This document shows, piece after piece, positions 26,342 through 34,614 of a stretch of DNA of 64,000 nt; positions within the stretch are counted from its first letter, which is position 1; each line of letters starts with the position of its first letter. This DNA is from Pseudoxanthomonas sp. PXM02 (GTDB taxonomy: Bacteria > Pseudomonadota > Gammaproteobacteria > Xanthomonadales > Xanthomonadaceae). Made by a program: the position numbers and the translations under genes. The DNA lies in the NCBI RefSeq assembly GCF_014851805.1, contig NZ_JACVAK010000002.1, positions 248,001 through 312,000 of the forward strand, written 5' to 3'. The notes beneath the pieces were generated by a model. It was not told where the DNA came from. It did not search any database and saw only the letters and a program-made list of their open reading frames with translations.

Positions 26342-26439
26342 AGATGCGCCCGGGCACAGTGTGACTCAGGGACGGTGCGGGGCAGGCATGGACGCGAACG
26401 ACCGGTATTCGAAGGCGCAAACCGCGGGGAGCGGCTTGC

Positions 26440-27099
26440 ATGGCTGAGCAACTGAAGCTGTATTCCTACTGGCGCTCCAGCGCCGCGTATCGCGTGCGTA
26501 TCGGTCTGAACCTCAAGGGCCTGGCCTACGAGACCGTGCCCGTGCACCTGGTCCGCGACGGTGGACAGCAGCACGCGCCGGAGTACGTGGCCAAGAATCC
26601 CCAGCACATGGTCCCCACGCTACAGCATGGCGTGCGTGTGATCCGCCAGTCGCTGGCCATCCTGGAATATCTCGACGAAGCCTGGCCATCACCGCGCCTG
26701 CTGCCGATGACCGCCCGCGACCGCGCGCGTGTGCGCGCGCTGGCCCAGATGGTCGCGTGCGACATCCACCCCCTGAACAACCTGCGCGTGCTGCAGTTCT
26801 TCGAAGGCACCTGGAACGTGCCCCAGTCCGAACGCGAGGATTGGGTGAAGCACTGGATCGTGGAAGGCTTCGCGCCGATGGAGGCCCTGCTGGCCGGCGA
26901 CGCCGCGACCGGGACCTTCTGCCACGGGCAGACGCCCGGCCTGGCCGACTGCTGCCTGGTGCCGCAGGTGTTCAACGCGCGCCGCTTCGGCGTGGACATG
27001 AGCGCTTTCCCGACCATCGTCCGCATCGAGCAGGCCTGTCTCGCACTGCCGGCCTTCGACCTGGCGCGGCCCGAGAACCAGCCGGACGCCAACGTCTGA
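26440..27099 (+). CDS. maiA: Maleylacetoacetate isomerase (zeta-class GST)
   Basis: 219 residues with a thioredoxin-like N-terminal domain carrying the zeta-class signature (YSYWRSSAAYRVRI), then an all-helical GST C-terminal domain with PGLADCCLVPQVFNARRF. It isomerises maleylacetoacetate to fumarylacetoacetate using glutathione. It follows the FAH-family gene by 98 bp on the same strand, so the two encode consecutive steps. Confidence 0.94.
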   Translation: MAEQLKLYSYWRSSAAYRVRIGLNLKGLAYETVPVHLVRDGGQQHAPEYVAKNPQHMVPTLQHGVRVIRQSLAILEYLDEAWPSPRLLPMTARDRARVRALAQMVACDIHPLNNLRVLQFFEGTWNVPQSEREDWVKHWIVEGFAPMEALLAGDAATGTFCHGQTPGLADCCLVPQVFNARRFGVDMSAFPTIVRIEQACLALPAFDLARPENQPDANV

Positions 27100-27115
27100 T
27101 CGGACCGGCGTAATG

Positions 27116-27141
27116 AAAACGGGCGGGTTTCCCCGCCCGTT
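27116..27141 (-). terminator. Terminator between convergent maiA and pilU
   Basis: A 10-bp perfect stem (AACGGGCGGG/CCCGCCCGTT) with a four-base loop. Read leftwards it is followed by T residues, so it best serves pilU, though it could stop maiA transcripts too. Confidence 0.75.
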
Positions 27142-27162
27142 CCGGCCCGCGATCGTCCGGCC

Positions 27163-28299
27163 TCAGCCGAACCCGTGCGTGATGCGCGGCGAGCTGCTGC
27201 CGGTGTCGTAGTCGGCGTAGGGATCGTGCTCGCCCTTGCTGCCTTCGGACAGGCGGAACTTCAGCGCCAGGCCATCGCGGGAGTCGGCGGCGCGCAGCGC
27301 TTCTTCCTGCTCGATCTGGCCTTCCTTGACCATGCGGAACAGGCACTGGTCGAAGGTCTCCATGCCTTCCTCCAGCGACTCTTCCATCGCGGCCTTGATC
27401 TCGTGCACCTGGCCGCGGCGCAGCAGGTCGCGGATCATCGGCGTGTTGATCAGCACTTCCGCGGCCGGCATGCGGCGACCGTCGGTGCCCTTCACTAGGC
27501 GCTGCGAGACCACGGCGCGCAGGTTCAGCGCCAGGTTCATCAGTACGTTCTTGTGGGCGCTTTCCGGGAAGAAGTTGAGGATGCGCTCGATGGTCTGGTC
27601 GGCGTTGTTCGAGTGCAGCGTCGCCAGGCACAGGTGGCCGGTTTCGGCGAACGCGATCGCGGCCTCCATCGTGGTGGCATCCAGGATCTCGCCGATCAGA
27701 ATGACGTCCGGCGCTTCGCGCATCGCGTTCTTCAGCGCGTTGTGGAAGGCGTGCGTATCCAGGCCGACTTCGCGCTGGTTGACGATCGACTGCTTGTGCT
27801 TGTGCAGGTACTCGATCGGATCCTCGATGGTGAGGATGTGGCCGGTGCTGGTGGTGTTGCGGTAATCGATCATCGACGCCAGCGAGGTCGACTTGCCCGA
27901 GCCGGTGGAACCGACGATCAGCACCAGCCCGCGCGGGGTCATGATGATGTCCTTCAGCACCGGCGGCAGGTTCAGCTCTTCGATGGTCGGGATCACGCTG
28001 CGGATGGCACGGATGACCATGCCCACTTCGCCGCGCTGCTTGAACACGTTGACGCGGAAGCGGCCGGCGTCCTGCAGGGCGATGGCCATGTTGAGCTCGA
28101 GCTCGCGCTCGAACACCGGCACCTGGCCTTCGTCCATCAGCGAGTAGGCGATCTTCTTGACCATGCCGGGCGGCAACCCGGTATTGCCCAGCGGGTAGAG
28201 CTTGCCCTCGATCTTGATGTAGACCGGCGCCCCGGTCGTGAGGAACATGTCCGAGGCGTTCTTCTCGGTCATCAGCTTCAGGAAATAGCCGATGTCCAT
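27163..28299 (-). CDS. pilU: PilU-type twitching motility ATPase
   Basis: 378 residues. A PilT-like N-terminal domain is followed by a RecA-like domain with Walker A GSTGSGKSTS, an Asp box (ILTIEDPIEY) and a His box (GHLCLATLHSNNA). It is PilU rather than PilT by its longer C-terminus and MITPRG/GLDTHAF-type sequence. PilU assists PilT in type IV pilus retraction. The Walker B region reads IGEILDATTM, lacking the Arg usually found at this place (GExRD). ATG at 28299 has GGGGAG upstream. No pilT is adjacent in this window. Confidence 0.9.
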   Translation of the reverse strand: MDIGYFLKLMTEKNASDMFLTTGAPVYIKIEGKLYPLGNTGLPPGMVKKIAYSLMDEGQVPVFERELELNMAIALQDAGRFRVNVFKQRGEVGMVIRAIRSVIPTIEELNLPPVLKDIIMTPRGLVLIVGSTGSGKSTSLASMIDYRNTTSTGHILTIEDPIEYLHKHKQSIVNQREVGLDTHAFHNALKNAMREAPDVILIGEILDATTMEAAIAFAETGHLCLATLHSNNADQTIERILNFFPESAHKNVLMNLALNLRAVVSQRLVKGTDGRRMPAAEVLINTPMIRDLLRRGQVHEIKAAMEESLEEGMETFDQCLFRMVKEGQIEQEEALRAADSRDGLALKFRLSEGSKGEHDPYADYDTGSSSPRITHGFG

Positions 28300-28392
28300 A
28301 TGCAAAGCTCCCCACGATGCGCGGCGACGTTGCAACGGCGCCAAAGGCTTCCGACAATGGCCGCGCGCACCCCTCAACGTCACGGCACCCCA

Positions 28393-28788
28393 ATGACAGC
28401 TAGCTTCTCACACTTCCGACGGCCCCTGCATGTGATGGCGGCCGCAGTAGCGGTATCGGCCCTGTCCAGTGCGCCCATTTTCGCGCAGAGCGCGCTGACA
28501 CCGGAACTGGAGGCCGCAGTGCAGGCCGTGCAGCGTGCCGACCAAGCCGATGCCGACCAGTATGCTCCCGAACCGCTGGCGGCCGCGCGACAGGCGTTGG
28601 CGCAGGCGCAGACCGCGCACGCTGGTCGTGACAAGAAGAAGGCACTGGATTTCGCGCAGCGGGCCACGGTGGATGCCGATCTCGCCCGGGCGCGCAGCCA
28701 GGAGGCGGTGGCCACGGCGGAAGTGGCGCAACGCAAGGCAGAGATCGCTGATCTGCAGCAGCAGATCGAGACGGGGGGCAAGCGATGA
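28393..28788 (+). CDS. DUF4398-type exported helical protein
   Basis: 131 residues with a signal peptide ending near IFAQS and a long Ala/Gln/Glu-rich helix. ADADQYAPEPLAAARQAL is the typical DUF4398 core. The function of DUF4398 is unknown; proteins of this family commonly precede OmpA-like genes in gammaproteobacteria. It is divergent from pilU (94 bp) and overlaps the next gene by four bases (ATGA), so the two should be made together in the envelope. Confidence 0.82.
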   Translation: MTASFSHFRRPLHVMAAAVAVSALSSAPIFAQSALTPELEAAVQAVQRADQADADQYAPEPLAAARQALAQAQTAHAGRDKKKALDFAQRATVDADLARARSQEAVATAEVAQRKAEIADLQQQIETGGKR

Positions 28789-29681
28789 GCGCCCTTCGCA
28801 TGCGGGTCCTGCCGGTCGTCATGACCGTCGCCTTGGCCGTGGCTTCGGTGACGGCGACCGCCGCCGACAACCCGGTGGTCGTGCAGTTGAACCAGCGGCT
28901 GGCCACCCTGCAGGCCGATCCGGCGCTCGCCGAGATGGCGGCGTACGAAAAGCTGCAGGCGCAGCACGCCATCGCGGCGTTCGACAAGGCGCGCCGCAGC
29001 CAGCGCGAGACGGCGCAGTACATCGCGGAGCGTCGCGTGGAGATCGCCGAGATCGCCGCGCGCACGCAGGCAGCCCGCCGTGACGCGGACCGGCTGGATC
29101 GCACGCGCAGCGAATTGCTGGTGGAAGCCAGTCGCCGGGAAGCCGAGCGGGCCCGACGCGAGACCGAGCGCCTGCGCGTGCAGGCGCAGATCCAGGCCGA
29201 GGAGACCGAACGCCTGCGCCTGGCCGCCGAAGCTGAAGCCCTGGCACGGCAGGAGGCGGAAACCACACTGGACACGGTGGCCGGGCAGCAGGCCAATCGC
29301 CTGAGTGCCGCGCGCCAGCGGGAGTTGAAGCTCGCCCGGGAAGAGGCCGAACTGGTGTCCGGCGCCAAGTTGCCGGCGTCGAAGTTCGAGGCGCGCGGCG
29401 AAGTCTTCGCGCTGGGAACGGATGCGTTCGCCGGCACCTCGGCCAAGCTGTCCGGCGGCGGCACGTCCAGCGCGAGCGCATTGGCAGCCTATCTGCAGGC
29501 CAACCCCAAGGCGCGTGCGCGGATCGAAGGCTACGGCGACCAGCAGACGCCGGGCCAGCGCCGCGCGGATGCCTTGCGGGATGCGCTGACGGCGGCGGGC
29601 GTCCAGAAATCGCGCCTGCAGAGCACGGCCAAGGGCACGGCAACCAAGGCGCGCGCGCTGGAAGTCGTCATCACGCATTGA
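28785..29681 (+). CDS. OmpA-like periplasmic coiled-coil protein
   Basis: 298 residues: signal peptide ending near VTATAAD, a long coiled coil (about 50-195, many Arg/Glu/Ala heptads) and a C-terminal OmpA-like region (about 200-298; IEGYGDQQTPGQRRADALRDAL). The OmpA part is shorter than usual and only partly keeps the peptidoglycan-binding motif, so wall binding is uncertain. Paired with the DUF4398 protein, it may tether or space the envelope. Confidence 0.82.
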   Translation: MSALRMRVLPVVMTVALAVASVTATAADNPVVVQLNQRLATLQADPALAEMAAYEKLQAQHAIAAFDKARRSQRETAQYIAERRVEIAEIAARTQAARRDADRLDRTRSELLVEASRREAERARRETERLRVQAQIQAEETERLRLAAEAEALARQEAETTLDTVAGQQANRLSAARQRELKLAREEAELVSGAKLPASKFEARGEVFALGTDAFAGTSAKLSGGGTSSASALAAYLQANPKARARIEGYGDQQTPGQRRADALRDALTAAGVQKSRLQSTAKGTATKARALEVVITH

Positions 29682-29684
29682 TTT

Positions 29685-29703
29685 CCCCATGTTAATCATG
29701 GGG
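29685..29703 (+). terminator. Weak hairpin after the OmpA-like gene
   Basis: Stem CCCCATG/CATGGGG with a five-base loop begins three bases after the stop codon. Only two T residues follow, so termination may be inefficient. Confidence 0.4.
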
Positions 29704-29779
29704 TTGGACGAACTTCCCTTGCTTCGGGGGCAGTAGCCTGAACGCCCCCGGATATCCGGTCTTCTTTGTGGATCAATCA

Positions 29780-29870
29780 CTTGGGTCAGCCCTTGCCGGG
29801 CTGGAAGTCGAGGAGTAGGGTCGTATACCCAAGCGACTCCCGTCGCTTGGCTCACCGGAGAATCGACCCG
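29780..29870 (+). ncRNA. Candidate structured leader RNA with alternative pairings
   Basis: Several inverted repeats are nested here. AGCCC/GGGCT (29788-29802) forms a local stem. TTGGGT (29781-29786) can pair with ACCCAA (29827-29832). That arm overlaps a 9-bp hairpin CCAAGCGAC-TCCC-GTCGCTTGG (29829-29850), so the two folds exclude each other. GGGTCG (29818-29823) can pair with CGACCC (29864-29869), just before the ATG of the 41-codon ORF, which could hide its ribosome binding site. I do not recognise a known riboswitch class. It covers most of the otherwise gene-free 29704-29870. Confidence 0.45.
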
Positions 29871-29996
29871 ATGACGCCCGTACCGATCCCCCAGGAGACC
29901 GCCGCCGGCAAGCAGGCCGGAGCGGGCATTCCGGTGGGAAGTGCCCGCGATGTCGGCAAGATGCTCCGCTCCCAAGCCAACGCCCCGTGCCTGTGA
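29871..29996 (+). CDS. 41-codon ORF, possible leader peptide
   Basis: ATG at 29871 is preceded by GGAG (29857-29860) and follows the structured leader directly. The peptide begins MTPVPIPQETAAGKQAG and ends SQANAPCL; it has no signal peptide or membrane segment. Its last five codons and stop lie in the 5' half of a strong hairpin in front of the YdcH-like gene. This arrangement suits attenuation control, but the ORF could also be an independent small protein. Confidence 0.5.
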   Translation: MTPVPIPQETAAGKQAGAGIPVGSARDVGKMLRSQANAPCL

Positions 29997-30017
29997 AGGC
30001 CGGGGCGTTTGTATTTC
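29979..30017 (+). terminator. Terminator/attenuator hairpin before the YdcH-like gene
   Basis: Outer stem AACGCCCCG (29979-29987) with CGGGGCGTT (30001-30009), and inner stem GCCT/AGGC with a GTGA loop, followed by TGTATTT. It overlaps the end of the 41-codon ORF, so a ribosome finishing that ORF would melt it. Confidence 0.6.
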
Positions 30018-30037
30018 CGCTGAAGGAGGTAACGATC

Positions 30038-30256
30038 ATGTTCGAAGGTCAACCGCAGGCCGACATCGATGCGCTCATCAAGGCCGATCCGGAGTTCAAG
30101 CAGCTGTACCAGCGCCATCGCGAGCTCGACAAGAAGGTCACCGACGCCGAACTCGGCGTGCTGCCCATTGACGACAACCTGCTCGGTCAGATGAAGCGCG
30201 AGAAGCTGCACGCCAAGGAGCGATTGCTCCGCATCTACGACGCCAAGCCGCACTGA
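30038..30256 (+). CDS. YdcH/DUF465-family small protein
   Basis: 72 residues, almost entirely helical and charged, with the family-typical ALIKADPEFKQLYQRHRELDKKV and a C-terminal LKREKLHAKE-like segment. ATG at 30038 follows a near-perfect AAGGAGG. Family members are small cytoplasmic proteins of unknown function. Expression may be controlled by the leader and attenuator upstream. Confidence 0.85.
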   Translation: MFEGQPQADIDALIKADPEFKQLYQRHRELDKKVTDAELGVLPIDDNLLGQMKREKLHAKERLLRIYDAKPH

Positions 30257-30280
30257 CGCCTCCCCCAAGGCTTTCTCGTC

Positions 30281-30320
30281 GCGGGCGGCGGCGGCCTCCT
30301 CGTCGGCCGTCGCCGTCCGC
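30281..30320. other. Long GC-rich hairpin between the YdcH-like gene and cbs
   Basis: A 16-bp stem (GCGGGCGGCGGCGGCC with GGCCGTCGCCGTCCGC, two G-T pairs) with an eight-base loop. There is no T-run, so it is not a classical terminator. It may stabilise the 3' end of the YdcH-like mRNA or slow polymerase before cbs. Confidence 0.4.
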
Positions 30321-30372
30321 GTCACCCTGATGCGATAATCCGGGCTGTTTTCCGCACCGGACGTACGCCCGC

Positions 30373-31743
30373 ATGGCGATCCACTCTTCCGTACTCGAGC
30401 TGATCGGCGCTACGCCGATCGTCCAGGCCAACCGCCTCGACACCGGCCTCTGCACCCTCTACCTGAAGCTCGAGAGCGCCAATCCCGGCGGTTCCATCAA
30501 GGACCGCATCGGCATGTCGATGATCGAGGCGGCCGAGAAGCGCGGTGACCTCAAGCCCGGCGCGACCTTGGTTGAAGGTACTGCCGGCAATACCGGTATT
30601 GGCCTGGCACTGGTGGCGCAGCAGAAGGGCTACAAGCTGATGCTGGTGGTCCCGGACAAGATGAGCCGGGAGAAGATCTTCAACCTGAAAGCCATGGGCG
30701 CCGAGGTCATCCTGACCCGTTCGGACGTGGCCAAAGGCCATCCCGAGTACTACCAGGACCTGGCCGAACGCATCGCCCGCGAGACGCCGGGCGCCTATTT
30801 CATCAACCAGTTCGGCAACCCGGACAACCCGGCGGCACACGAATTCGGCACGGGGCCGGAAATCCTGCGCCAGATGGACGGCCAACTGGATGCCATCGTC
30901 TTCGGCTGCGGCAGCTCGGGCACCATGACCGGCCTGTCGCGCTGCTTCGCCGAGCACTCGCCGCAGACGGAGCTGGTGCTGGCCGATCCGGTGGGCTCGA
31001 TCCTCACCCAGTACATCAACGAAGGCATCCTGAGCACCAAGTCCGGCAGCTGGCTGGTGGAGGGCATCGGCGAGGACTTCCTGCCGCAGATCTCGGATTT
31101 CAGCCGGGTGAAGAAGGCGTACGCGATCAGTGACGCCGAGAGTTTCCACACGGCGCGTGACCTGCTGGCGAAGGAAGGCATCCTGGGCGGCTCGTCGACG
31201 GGCACGTTGCTGGCGGCCGCACTGAAGTACTGCCGCGAGCAGACCACGCCGAAGAAGGTGCTGGTGTTCGTCTGCGACACGGGCAACAAGTACCTGTCAA
31301 AGATGTACAACGACTACTGGATGCTGGACAACGGCTTCATTGATCGCCCTCAGCATGGCGACCTGCGCGACCTGATCCTGCGCCCTTACAGCCAGCGCGA
31401 TACGGTCGTGGTCAGCCCCACCGACCTGCTCACGACGGCCTACCAGCGCATGAAGCTGTACGACGTCTCACAGTTGCCGGTGATGGAAGGGGACCGGCTG
31501 GCCGGCATCGTGGATGAGAGCGACGTCCTGCTGCATGTCTATGGTGATGAAGCCCGCTTCCGCGATCCGGTCTCCACCGCCATGGTCAGCAAGCTGGACC
31601 GGCTGGACGTGCGGTCGCCGATCGAGGCCCTGCTACCGGTCTTCGACCGCGGCCAGGTGGCCATCATCACGGATGGTGATGCCTTCCTGGGCCTGATCAC
31701 CCGCATCGACCTGCTCAATTACCTGCGCCGACGCGCCCAATAA
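30373..31743 (+). CDS. cbs: Cystathionine beta-synthase with C-terminal CBS domains
   Basis: 456 residues. The fold-II PLP domain covers about 1-320: the cofactor Lys is K43 in NPGGSIKDRIG, the substrate loop is EGTAGNTGIG and the phosphate loop is GCGSSGTM. Two CBS domains (about 335-456) follow, so the full-length regulated enzyme is present. It condenses homocysteine and serine to cystathionine. The next gene encodes a cystathionine gamma enzyme, together forming a transsulfuration pair. Confidence 0.93.
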   Translation: MAIHSSVLELIGATPIVQANRLDTGLCTLYLKLESANPGGSIKDRIGMSMIEAAEKRGDLKPGATLVEGTAGNTGIGLALVAQQKGYKLMLVVPDKMSREKIFNLKAMGAEVILTRSDVAKGHPEYYQDLAERIARETPGAYFINQFGNPDNPAAHEFGTGPEILRQMDGQLDAIVFGCGSSGTMTGLSRCFAEHSPQTELVLADPVGSILTQYINEGILSTKSGSWLVEGIGEDFLPQISDFSRVKKAYAISDAESFHTARDLLAKEGILGGSSTGTLLAAALKYCREQTTPKKVLVFVCDTGNKYLSKMYNDYWMLDNGFIDRPQHGDLRDLILRPYSQRDTVVVSPTDLLTTAYQRMKLYDVSQLPVMEGDRLAGIVDESDVLLHVYGDEARFRDPVSTAMVSKLDRLDVRSPIEALLPVFDRGQVAIITDGDAFLGLITRIDLLNYLRRRAQ

Positions 31744-31828
31744 ACGGCGCCGGGTTCTTCTGGCGGGTGTGGACGGCTCGTTAAGACCCGGCTGGTAGAA
31801 TGCCCGGCTGCCTCAAGGACCCTGGAAC

Positions 31829-33046
31829 ATGGCGAAACATCCTTCCCTCGCCGGCGCGACCGCCGGCGATCTTGCGCTGGGCACGCTGGCCATCCATGGC
31901 GGACAGTCGCCCGATCCCAGCACCGGCGCCGTCATGCCGCCGATCTACGCGACTTCGACTTACGCGCAGAGCAGTCCGGGCGTGCATCAGGGCTTCGAAT
32001 ACTCGCGCACCCACAATCCCACCCGGTTCGCCTACGAGCGCTGCGTGGCGGCGCTCGAAGGCGGTACGCGGGGGTTCGCGTTCGCGTCCGGTATGGCCGC
32101 GACTTCGACCGTCCTGGAGCTGCTGGACAGCGGCAGCCACGTCATCGCCATGGATGACCTGTATGGCGGCAGTTACCGGCTGTTCGAGCGTGTACGCAGG
32201 CGGACGGCGGCGTTGGACTTCAGTTTCGTCGACCTGACGGATCTGGAGGCGTTCGAGTCCGCGATCCGTCCGGAGACGCGAATGGTGTGGGTGGAAACGC
32301 CGACCAACCCCATGCTGAAGATCGTCGACATCGCAGCTGTCTGCGCAATCGCGCACAAGCATGGCCTGCGGGTGGTCGTCGACAACACCTTCGCTTCGCC
32401 GATCCTGCAGCGTCCGCTGCAACTGGGCGCAGACATCGTGATGCACTCCGCCACCAAGTACCTCAATGGTCACTCCGACATGGTCGGCGGCATGGTGGTC
32501 GTTGGCGACGATGCGGAACTGGCGGAGCAGATGGCCTTCCTGCAGAACTCCATCGGGGCCGTGCAGGGGCCGTTCGACAGCTTCCTCGCCCTGCGCGGCC
32601 TGAAGACCTTGCACCTGCGCATGAAGGCGCACTGCGAGAACGCGCTGGCGCTCGCGCAATGGCTGGAAGCGCATCCCGCGGTCGACAAGGTCATCTACCC
32701 GGGGTTGGCATCGCATCCGCAGCACGCACTCGCCTCGCGCCAGATGCAGGGGCATGGCGGCATCATTTCCGTCGTGCTGAAGGGCGGTTTCGAAGCGGCT
32801 AAAAGGTTCTGCGAGAACGCTGGGTTGTTCACGCTCGCCGAATCGCTGGGCGGCGTGGAGAGCCTGGTCAACCATCCCGCGGTGATGACGCACGCATCGG
32901 TACCAGTGGAGCGGCGCGAGAAGCTGGGAATCAGTGACGGACTGGTGCGGTTGAGCGTGGGGATCGAGGCGGTCGAGGATTTGAAGGCCAGCCTGGGGGC
33001 AGCGCTCACCCGTGTTTCGGGAAGTAGCGAGAGGACTTCCGGATGA
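31829..33046 (+). CDS. metB: Cystathionine gamma-synthase/gamma-lyase
   Basis: 405 residues of the Cys/Met-metabolism PLP family. The cofactor Lys is about residue 210 in MHSATKYLNGHSD; EYSRTHNPTR and HVIAMDDLYGGSYRLF are family motifs. Next to cbs it probably acts as a gamma-lyase making cysteine, although the equivalent gene is called metB in Xanthomonas. Sequence alone does not separate synthase from lyase. It is the left flank of the variable LPS locus and its TGA overlaps the start of the O-antigen permease gene (ATGA). Confidence 0.88.
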   Translation: MAKHPSLAGATAGDLALGTLAIHGGQSPDPSTGAVMPPIYATSTYAQSSPGVHQGFEYSRTHNPTRFAYERCVAALEGGTRGFAFASGMAATSTVLELLDSGSHVIAMDDLYGGSYRLFERVRRRTAALDFSFVDLTDLEAFESAIRPETRMVWVETPTNPMLKIVDIAAVCAIAHKHGLRVVVDNTFASPILQRPLQLGADIVMHSATKYLNGHSDMVGGMVVVGDDAELAEQMAFLQNSIGAVQGPFDSFLALRGLKTLHLRMKAHCENALALAQWLEAHPAVDKVIYPGLASHPQHALASRQMQGHGGIISVVLKGGFEAAKRFCENAGLFTLAESLGGVESLVNHPAVMTHASVPVERREKLGISDGLVRLSVGIEAVEDLKASLGAALTRVSGSSERTSG

Positions 33047-33828
33047 GGTTGGAGCGAGACCTCTATGCCAGCTTGAAGCAACCGGGGTTCTGGGCCTATG
33101 CCGTCTGGCTCGATCTGATCAGCAAGAATCGCAGGAACAGGCTGGGCCCCCTGTGGCTCGTTGTCCCGACGGCGATTCTGGTCTTCGCCCTGGGGCATGT
33201 CTATTCCGAGCTCATGGGCCACGACATCCACGAATACATGCCGTACCTCGGTGTGGGCTATGTCCATTGGCGATTGCTGACCCAGGTGATCAACGAGGCG
33301 AGCAACGCATTTTCGGGGTCATCCGCCTACATCATGGATGGACGGGTCCGGTTCACGGACTATCTGCTGCGCACAATGGCGAAGGCACTGTTCAACTATG
33401 TGTTCGCGCTGCTGATTGTCATCGTGGTGATGGCATGGTCCCCCGCCGTGTCGTTGGGCGGACTGGCTACGTTGCTTCTTACGGTACCTGTGCTGTTGAT
33501 CAACATGTTCTGCATGGCGGTCATACTTGCACTGCTCGGCGCGCGGTTTCCGGACACGCGGGAAGTGGTCAGTGCGGTCATGATGTTCGCTTTCCTGCTA
33601 ACGCCCATCCTCTGGTACGTCAGCAAGTTCCCGCCAGGCAGTACCCGTGGTTACTTCGTAAGCCTGAACCCTCTTTTCCACTTGTTGGACTTCGTGCGGG
33701 CCCCGGTCATTGGCCAGCCCATGGCCACACATACGGTGGCTTTTGTTTTCTGCATGACGGCGGGCGGGTGGATGGTGGCCTCCTTGCTGTACCAGCGCTA
33801 TGCGCGGTTCGTGCCACTCTGGATCTGA
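33043..33828 (+). CDS. wzm: Wzm-type O-antigen ABC transporter permease
   Basis: 261 residues with about six membrane helices, an ABC-2 permease. It opens with LWDLISKNRRNRLGPLWL-like sequence (visible as WLDLISKNRRNRLGPLW), characteristic of polysaccharide exporters. With Wzt it would move undecaprenyl-linked polysaccharide to the periplasm. It overlaps metB by four bases, so O-antigen export is translationally coupled to an amino-acid gene. Confidence 0.9.
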   Translation: MRLERDLYASLKQPGFWAYAVWLDLISKNRRNRLGPLWLVVPTAILVFALGHVYSELMGHDIHEYMPYLGVGYVHWRLLTQVINEASNAFSGSSAYIMDGRVRFTDYLLRTMAKALFNYVFALLIVIVVMAWSPAVSLGGLATLLLTVPVLLINMFCMAVILALLGARFPDTREVVSAVMMFAFLLTPILWYVSKFPPGSTRGYFVSLNPLFHLLDFVRAPVIGQPMATHTVAFVFCMTAGGWMVASLLYQRYARFVPLWI

Positions 33829-33831
33829 TCA

Positions 33832-34614
33832 ATGGCAGCCAAACTTTCTGTCGACCGGGTGGTTCTCGACATCCCCAGTTTCGTCCATCGGCATGATACG
33901 TCGCATGGTTGGCTCAGGACGCTCATCAGTGCCGCCAAGTCTCCTCCCAGGCGTGAATACAGGCGGATTCTGGACGGCATTTCCTTTGACCTGGAGGAGG
34001 GCGACCGGTTGGCGCTGCTCGGTCGCAATGGTGCCGGCAAGACTACGCTCCTGCGGGTGATGTCAGGCGCCTATCAGCCGACCAGCGGGGCCGTCACCGT
34101 GCAGGGCAGCAAGCAGGTCCTGCTCAATCTCGGCCTGGGATTCGTCAACGACGCTACGGTGCGCGAGAACATCTTCCTGCGATCATTGACCATGGGCAGG
34201 CCATTGGCTGCTGTCTCCGAGACGGTTTCGCCCATTCTCCAGTTCGCGGGGCTGGAGCATCGCGCCGGTGACCGCTTGGGGACCCTGTCATCCGGACAAC
34301 GAATGCGTCTCGGATTCTCCATTTCTACCGCCATTCAACACGACATCATGCTGCTGGACGAGTGGTTTGGTGCCGGCGACGCGGAGTTCATCCTGAAAGC
34401 CAAGGCGCGCATGGCAGAGCGTGCGAATGCCAGCAAGATCGTCGTGCTCGCAAGCCACAATTTCGGCATGCTCAGGAAAGTGTGCACCCGTGGGCTGGTG
34501 GTAGAGCAGGGCAAGGTGGCGTTCGACGGAAGCGTCGAGGATGCCATCGCCGCCTACAAGCGGATCTATCAGGCAGAGGCGGATTACAAGGCAGAGAGAG
34601 TCTTGGCAACATGA
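33832..34614 (+). CDS. wzt: Wzt-type O-antigen ABC transporter ATPase, short form
   Basis: 260 residues with Walker A GRNGAGKTTLL, a signature-like LSSGQRMRLGF and Walker B DIMLLDEWFGAGD. It lacks the extra C-terminal carbohydrate-recognition domain found in Wzt proteins that read a modified chain end, so export here is probably not tied to such a cap. It lies three bases after wzm and overlaps the following glycosyltransferase by four bases. Confidence 0.92.
   Translation: MAAKLSVDRVVLDIPSFVHRHDTSHGWLRTLISAAKSPPRREYRRILDGISFDLEEGDRLALLGRNGAGKTTLLRVMSGAYQPTSGAVTVQGSKQVLLNLGLGFVNDATVRENIFLRSLTMGRPLAAVSETVSPILQFAGLEHRAGDRLGTLSSGQRMRLGFSISTAIQHDIMLLDEWFGAGDAEFILKAKARMAERANASKIVVLASHNFGMLRKVCTRGLVVEQGKVAFDGSVEDAIAAYKRIYQAEADYKAERVLAT

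Noticed and set aside
31744..31828. Promoter before metB
   Set aside because: A TAGAAT-like -10 is present at about 31796 but no acceptable -35 element at the right distance was found.
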